A stretch of DNA of 64,000 nt. Source: Strongylocentrotus purpuratus (taxonomy: Eukaryota; Echinodermata; Echinoidea; Camarodonta; Strongylocentrotidae). Under the pieces are notes generated by a model, which did no database searches, was not told where the DNA came from, and saw only the letters and a list, made by a program, of their open reading frames with translations. The stretch covers positions 16,988,883 through 17,052,882 of the forward strand of contig NW_022145613.1 of NCBI RefSeq assembly GCF_000002235.5. The letters run 5' to 3'. The translations under genes were made by a program, and so were the position numbers. Shown here one piece after another: positions 59,616 through 64,000 of this stretch (the stretch's first letter is position 1; every line of letters starts with the position of its first letter).

Positions 59616-60004
59616 GGGGGGAAACTCGCCCCTCCCTACATCCCCCTGCATTACGTCACTGCTGGTCACCATTACGTACCAATATTTGGCTCGCATAATT
59701 TCAAATTTGGGCCCCCCCCCCTAAGAAATCCTGGATCCGCGCCTGTGTACCCCCCCCCCCCCCCCCCCCCCCCCCCCCACTGAGCGACTTTTTCGGCCGG
59801 CGCGATTTTCAAATTTTCGGGAGCAAAAAAAAAAAAACAGTTGGGCCCCCTCCCCTAAGAAATCCTGGATCCGCGCCTGCATGCATGCAAACTTTACATA
59901 CAGTTTTTGATAATATTAGTTTTCTAAATATGAAGGCTATAAACATTTCTACTTATTCTTTGTGCAGAAAAACAAGAAGAGTCTTCTGTATACAGGTATA
60001 CAAG

Positions 60005-60365
60005 GGGCTTTAGGCATTTAATTACGGTCAGATGAGCATATTTTGATTCCTTTTTTGTTACACTGGTAGGCCACTAATTGGCGGGGGGTTCAGGCACCGT
60101 GTTAGGGCCCCTAGTGGGGTCCAGGGGGCGGAGTTCCATGAAGCTCAGGGGTTTTAGGCATTTAATTACAGTCAGATGAGCATTCAGGGGCTCGTCTTAG
60201 GGCCCCTAGTGGAGTCCAAGGGTTTTAGGTATTTAATTAGGTTAATATGAGCATCCAGGGGACCGCCTTTGGGCCCTTGGTGGGGTCCAGAGGGTGGAGC
60301 CCTCGTAAGCTCAGGGGCTTTAGGCATTTAATAACGGTCAGATGAGCATATTTTGATACCTTATT
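60005..60365 (+). repeat. ~110-bp repeat family, inverted copies
   Basis: Three units with TTTAGGCATTTAATTACGGT, CAGATGAGCATATTTTGAT and GGGTCCAGGGGGCGGAG. Confidence 0.85.
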
Positions 60366-60461
60366 TCTTTCTCTCTTTAAGTCTTTAGTCAGCTCTGTTT
60401 GTTGCTACGGCAGGCAGCCAGTGAAAACGAATTCGTTTAATCAAATCATGAAAATGCAAGC

Positions 60462-60786
60462 ATTACTTTAAACAAACAGAACTTTGTTATTCCTGGCTCA
60501 TTTTTCCTGCTTGAGGTGTCATGTAAAAGCTTGGGGCAGAAAATGTACTTTCTAGAATTGTGATTTTTCTCTTTGAAATTCAGATACCGTTCGCCAAATG
60601 ACTTTTTGGTACCCTCTCTTCAAATTGTTTTTAATCACTCATGCGTGAAATATGCATTATATGAGTTGCATCATATTAAAGAGGAGGATCTGACCTTCAA
60701 AAATATGTGTCATTTGTTAATTATTATTGTGATTAAGTTATGATAAATCATTGATAATTCTTGGTTTCGTTTTTATGGGACACACT
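60462..60786. mobile_element. Left-truncated mariner-like copy lacking the nested LINE
   Basis: Colinear with 18605-18766 and 19170-19452, in the same order. The right end GGTTTCGTTTTTATGGGACA CACTG is followed by TA. The inverted start is missing. Confidence 0.7.
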
Positions 60787-60789
60787 GTA

Positions 60790-61010
60790 AAGATTCAAGA
60801 TTCAATAAGGTTTTATTCACGACTTGTCAAAAAGTCAAAGACTAAAAATGCAAGTTTACATCAAACATACAATCATATAAAAAAAACATTAAAAAAACAT
60901 ATATTTATATATTTAAAGAAAACATAGCAAATGGGAGAAGAAAAAATAAAAAATATATATATATAAAATTGAATAAATGTTTACATCAAAGCATTATTAA
61001 AAGAAAAAAA
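60790..61010 (-). repeat. LINE 3' tail fragment, inverted
   Basis: AGATTCAAGATTCAATAAGG reads on the minus strand as a TTGAATCTTGAATCT-type tail. A-rich degenerate sequence follows. Confidence 0.45.
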
Positions 61011-61324
61011 ATAATTACACGATATCAAATATTGCTAGCAAAATTGTGTAAATGTTTAAATCAAAACAAAACAAATAAAGTGTGTACAGCTACGGGAATT
61101 CAATTAACTGTAACGTAGGAAAAACTGCGATAAAGTGCAAAACAAATTTCATTCAGATGGTGTAATAAATATTAAAAAGTATTATAAAGTATTAACAATG
61201 GAGTATTGGCAGTGTGGTAATCACAAGTGTGACATGAGTAAAGTACATGTATAGCATATTGCACATGAACAAAATTGGAAATCCTTAGATATTATTATTA
61301 GTAGATGAGCGAGATGAAACTCAC

Positions 61325-61440
61325 TGCAAATGTAGATAATTATATACCTTATCGAATTCAGGGTGCACAAATTGTAGCAGCTACCATTAAAGATGATTCG
61401 TGTAGTGTAGGGTATATAAAGGGGGTTTCGGCCTTTAATA
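61325..61440 (-). repeat. ~300-bp dispersed repeat, fragment
   Basis: GGGTGCACAAATTGTAGCAG then CTACCATTAAA and GTAGGGTATATAAAGGGGG match the family at 43257-43565. Confidence 0.7.
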
Positions 61441-61442
61441 TA

Positions 61443-61751
61443 CAGGGGCGGATCTACGGGGGCGGGGGTTAAGGGGGTTTAACCCCCCTCCCCCCCCCCC
61501 CCCCCCCCCTCCTTGGGCTGCCAAGTGAAAATGTGTTGTGTATAGAAAAACGCCATCATGTGTCCAGACCCATACAGTATTAGTAGATATTAGCAAATGC
61601 CAGGAAATCATCACTTTTTAATACGGGGGTTCAAAATATAGCTAAAAAAAACCTCCAAAAAAATATCGCCTCGCCGCTATGCGGCTCGTGGACGATACTC
61701 TGCATCGTCATTTGGTCAAACCCCCTCAGCAAAAAGCTAGATCCGTCCCTG
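61443..61751. mobile_element. hAT-like MITE, 309 bp
   Basis: Left CAGGGGCGGATCTACGG and right inverted GCTAGATCCGTCCCTG. Flanks are AT-rich (ATATA on both sides), so the duplication cannot be measured. Contains a C-run of about 25. Confidence 0.65.
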
Positions 61752-61837
61752 ATATATATTCACATCTATTTCCTGGTCTTATTAAATTTGACGGAGCTCA
61801 CAGCAAATGTATAGATTATTATTATATTACTCTCTCT

Positions 61838-62470
61838 CTCTCTCTCTGTATGTCCTAATCAATCCTTTACTTTCCTCTTAATATTACTCTCTTTCTCCTC
61901 CAAATGTTACATTATTATTAATTATAGATGAGCGAGACTCCTCCAAAAATATACTTTGTCAAAAGATAACCAAAATCTTTTCTTGAGGAAAAAAAGAAAA
62001 TTCATGAATAAAATGGCTAATTGGCCCAAAGCTCCATCTCAAAAACCATAATTAGTAGTGAAAAATTCCTCTTAGCCTCAAAGCAACTGAATTCTAAAAA
62101 TTAAAGGAATACACTTTGCTTAGAACTAATTTTAAATTAATGCAATGAAAAACAGACCTCCATTTGAAATTCATTTACAAAAGATTTATTTAAGTAGTTT
62201 TGATGAGTTTCCATCTCCATCAAAATGTAAATAGCACTTTAGAAATGTTCATAACATATATTCTTACATGATTGGCAGATAAAAAGTACATGATACAATA
62301 TTACATTTATAATACAAAATATTTTTTCTAAAATAGCGATATAGAATGTACCAGTCTCTTGGTACTACTACATTAACCTTTTAAAACAAAGCAGACATAA
62401 CACATATACATTTTAAAAGTCAAGAGATGTTGCCTTGAAATGTAATAAGAGATGTAGAACTATTAAATTA
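61838..62470 (+). repeat. Dispersed repeat copy 2 with empty piggyBac site
   Basis: Colinear with 29020-29555 and 30322-30400. At 62413-62416 a single TTAA replaces the 762-bp insert of copy 1. Confidence 0.85.
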
Positions 62471-62514
62471 AACAAGATAAAACTAGCTGGAACTTTGACT
62501 GCACGCAGTCGAAA

Positions 62515-63128
62515 ATGATGCCTCCGCCATAGAGCAATTTCACAAACCAAATCAGAAGCAATTTTTCAAAATCAAGTTTAATTGTAATCCATTAAAGGTT
62601 CTCAGAATATTGTGATTACAAGCTATATTTCATATACATGTATGACCCTCTTCTCTTTGACCCCAAACTCTAATCAGTTCATTAGCTCTGCAAGATACAT
62701 CCAAGACCCAAGTTTGGCAGGAATCCAACCATCGGTTCTTGAGATAACGCGATCATAAGCTATTTTTGCATGCATAATGAGCCCCGAGACTTTTGACCTT
62801 TGACCTCGTGACCCCAAAATCTAATCAATTCATTAGCTCAGCAAGATACATACATGTCCTGAGTTTGATGGTAATCTGTCAATCGGTTCTTGAGATAACG
62901 GGATCACGAGCTATTTTTACATACAAAATTAGCCCTGTGACCTTTGACCCTTGACCTCGTGACCCCGAAATCTAATCAGCTCATTAGCTCTGCCAGATAC
63001 ATACATGACCCAAGTTTGGCAGGAATCCATTAATTGGTTCTTGAGATAACGCAATCACGAGAACGAGACGTACGTACGAACGTACAACCCGAAAACATAA
63101 TGCCTCCGGCTACTTCGTAACGGAGGCA
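62515..63128. repeat. Tandem ~140-bp repeat bounded by ATGCCTCCG words
   Basis: Starts near ATGCCTCCGCC (62519) and ends ATGCCTCCGGCTACTTCGTA...GGAGGCAT. It contains three to four units, each with CTTTGACC, TCTAATCA(G/A)(T/C)TCATTAGCTC, AAGTTTGGCAGGAATCC and TTCTTGAGATAACGC. This repeat type is, to my knowledge, widespread in marine invertebrates. Confidence 0.8.
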
Positions 63129-63539
63129 TACAAATATTTTTCCCAAATAAGTTCATGTATTACCACAAAAATTAGAAGCATACATTGAAGTAACAGTACC
63201 TGCACATTATGAGCCTCCTCAACGTGGCATATTAAGGAAACAATCGGTAGACTATTTCACTGCTTTTCATGGCTTGTAGTTCGCACTACAATCTCCAATT
63301 GTTTTGGTTTATCTGTATAAAAAGCAAGCTATTTGTCAAAATATCAGGCTAATTTAAGGTGAAGATAAACTCAAGACTTTTTTCTTGATAATGGCATGCT
63401 GCCAACTCTGTTTGCACACACCTTTGACAATGGCATATCCCATACTACGAGCTCTGCACATGATTTAATGCAAGAATCACTCAAAACAACTCTAGTGCAG
63501 CAATTTTTAGCTAAAACAAGTTGTTTGGACACGAAAGGG

Positions 63540-63760
63540 TTAAGAGGAATCTTGCCTTTAAGCGCTCTTCACTGAGACTCAATCTGTTCACCATAACCGA
63601 CTCAATAGGTTCCACACTGACCTTAAAAAGACCGCGTTATTTTGGTGGATTCCAATACCCCTCCTCTGGATCTCGGCCATGTAGTGACAACAAATTCTGA
63701 ACATGGTACATGAATGAGGTATCCTCTACTTGAGGCCCCTGAAGTTTTGTAGCTGTATAT
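63540..63760 (-). other. Coding-like stretch of unknown identity
   Basis: After a possible acceptor (AACTTCAG/GGGCCT at about 63742), the minus strand reads QVEDTSFMYHVQNLLSLHGR then EEGYWNPPK and TAA, with further open frame beyond. No family recognised. It could be the last exon of a gene starting beyond the window, or a retroelement remnant. Confidence 0.2.
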
Positions 63761-63834
63761 CAACCAGTTGTGGGACTATTACTAATTAATCGTCATTCGT
63801 CAACCAGCAATAGCCAACATTTGAAACAGACGTA

Positions 63835-63965
63835 CTGCAGGACAGACTTCTACAAGTTCTCCTATTTCCCTCGTAAGTGCAAGGACTGGAATAAGTTACC
63901 TGATAGCGTTATCAACACGGGATAAATTGACTCCTTTAGGTCCCATGTTCCATGACCACGTGCCT
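63835..63965 (+). pseudogene. Non-LTR reverse transcriptase C-terminal remnant
   Basis: Reads FYKFSYFPRKCKDWNKLPDS then VINTG, stop, IDSFR. This resembles the SFFPRTIxxWNxLP...xSVDxFK end of non-LTR polyproteins. Broken by stops. Confidence 0.65.
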
Positions 63966-64000
63966 CGTTTACGTGTCTTTATATGGACTAACAAGTCTGT

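Larger units (their letters stand above)
54578..59748. mobile_element. Inner composite hAT-like element, 5.2 kb, TGTACCCC target duplication
   Basis: Ends CAGGCGCGGATCCAGG and its exact inverse CCTGGATCCGCGCCTG (16 of 16), flanked by TGTACCCC at 54570-54577 and 59749-59756. Inside are purine-rich tracts, two minisatellite families and partial element ends (left-type at 58843, right-type at 55212). It is a patchwork rather than a coding transposon. Confidence 0.65.
54275..59879. mobile_element. Outer hAT-like element with CATGCATG target duplication
   Basis: Left end CAGTGGCGGATCCAGG (54275) and right end CCTGGATCCGCGCCTG (ends 59879) match inversely at 14 of 16. CATGCATG flanks both sides (54267-54274 and 59880-59887). 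If real, the element proper is about 434 bp, split by the 5.2-kb inner element. Its two sides share CACTGAGCGA and TTTTCGGGAGCAAAAA blocks. No transposase frame is visible. Confidence 0.75.

Noticed and set aside
58843..59748. A 0.9-kb hAT-like element using the left-type end at 58843
   Set aside because: Its end matches the right end at 14/16, but flanks TCTGACCG and TGTACCCC do not match. The 54578 left end matches 16/16 with an identical 8-bp flank.

Overview
This is eukaryotic genomic DNA from a marine deuterostome invertebrate, most likely an echinoderm such as a sea urchin. That is an inference. It rests on spliced metazoan genes with small exons, a death-domain/TIR adaptor gene of the kind expanded in sea urchins, very many simple-sequence and poly-G/C tracts, frequent TAGGCCTA-type words, and a dense load of foldback, hAT-like, mariner-like, piggyBac-like and non-LTR repeats. 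No prokaryotic genes, CRISPR arrays, rRNA genes or intact tRNA genes are seen.

Three host genes can be assembled by splice-site and phase reading. (1) Minus strand, 16218 down to 1823: a complete 15-exon NRF-6-like ('nose resistant to fluoxetine') membrane acyltransferase. All 14 junctions keep phase, and the exons sum to 2052 nt, giving 683 aa plus stop. (2) Plus strand, about 20796 to 24614: a TTC32-like TPR gene. The last two coding exons are secure (23383-23540, 24469-24614) and a first exon at 20796-20875 is tentative. (3) Minus strand, 42070 down to 32739: an eight-exon MyD88-like gene with N-terminal Ser/Thr/Pro-rich linker exons, a death domain and a TIR domain. Three linker exons are tandem duplicates that carry their introns with them. 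The TIR exon contains an apparent one-base frameshift.

About 80 percent of the rest is repetitive. 18-19.5 kb holds a foldback element and a mariner-like element carrying a nested LINE tail. 20.9-22.7 kb holds two large foldback elements, probably inside the first intron of the TPR gene. 24.6-25.65 kb is a minisatellite whose unit contains the TPR gene's own stop codon. 29-32.5 kb has a dispersed repeat interrupted by a piggyBac-like element, followed by a degenerate non-LTR reverse transcriptase. 42.4-48.2 kb is a mosaic of G-runs, inverted copies of a ~300-bp repeat, and a 0.9-kb palindromic GTCGAC array. 50-60.4 kb is built from two unrelated minisatellite families. Part of it lies in nested hAT-like elements: an outer pair of ends at 54275/59879 with 8-bp duplication CATGCATG, and an inner pair at 54578/59748 with TGTACCCC. 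61.8-63.1 kb carries a second copy of the 29-kb repeat with an empty piggyBac site, then a tandem repeat containing direct-repeat TGACCT motifs. The window ends in another RT fragment.

The three genes show no sign of working together; each looks like an independent metazoan locus. The strongest points for follow-up are the nested hAT-like elements, the stop-codon-containing minisatellite, the exon-plus-intron triplication in the death-domain/TIR gene with its frameshift, and the two filled/empty insertion-site pairs readable within this one window.
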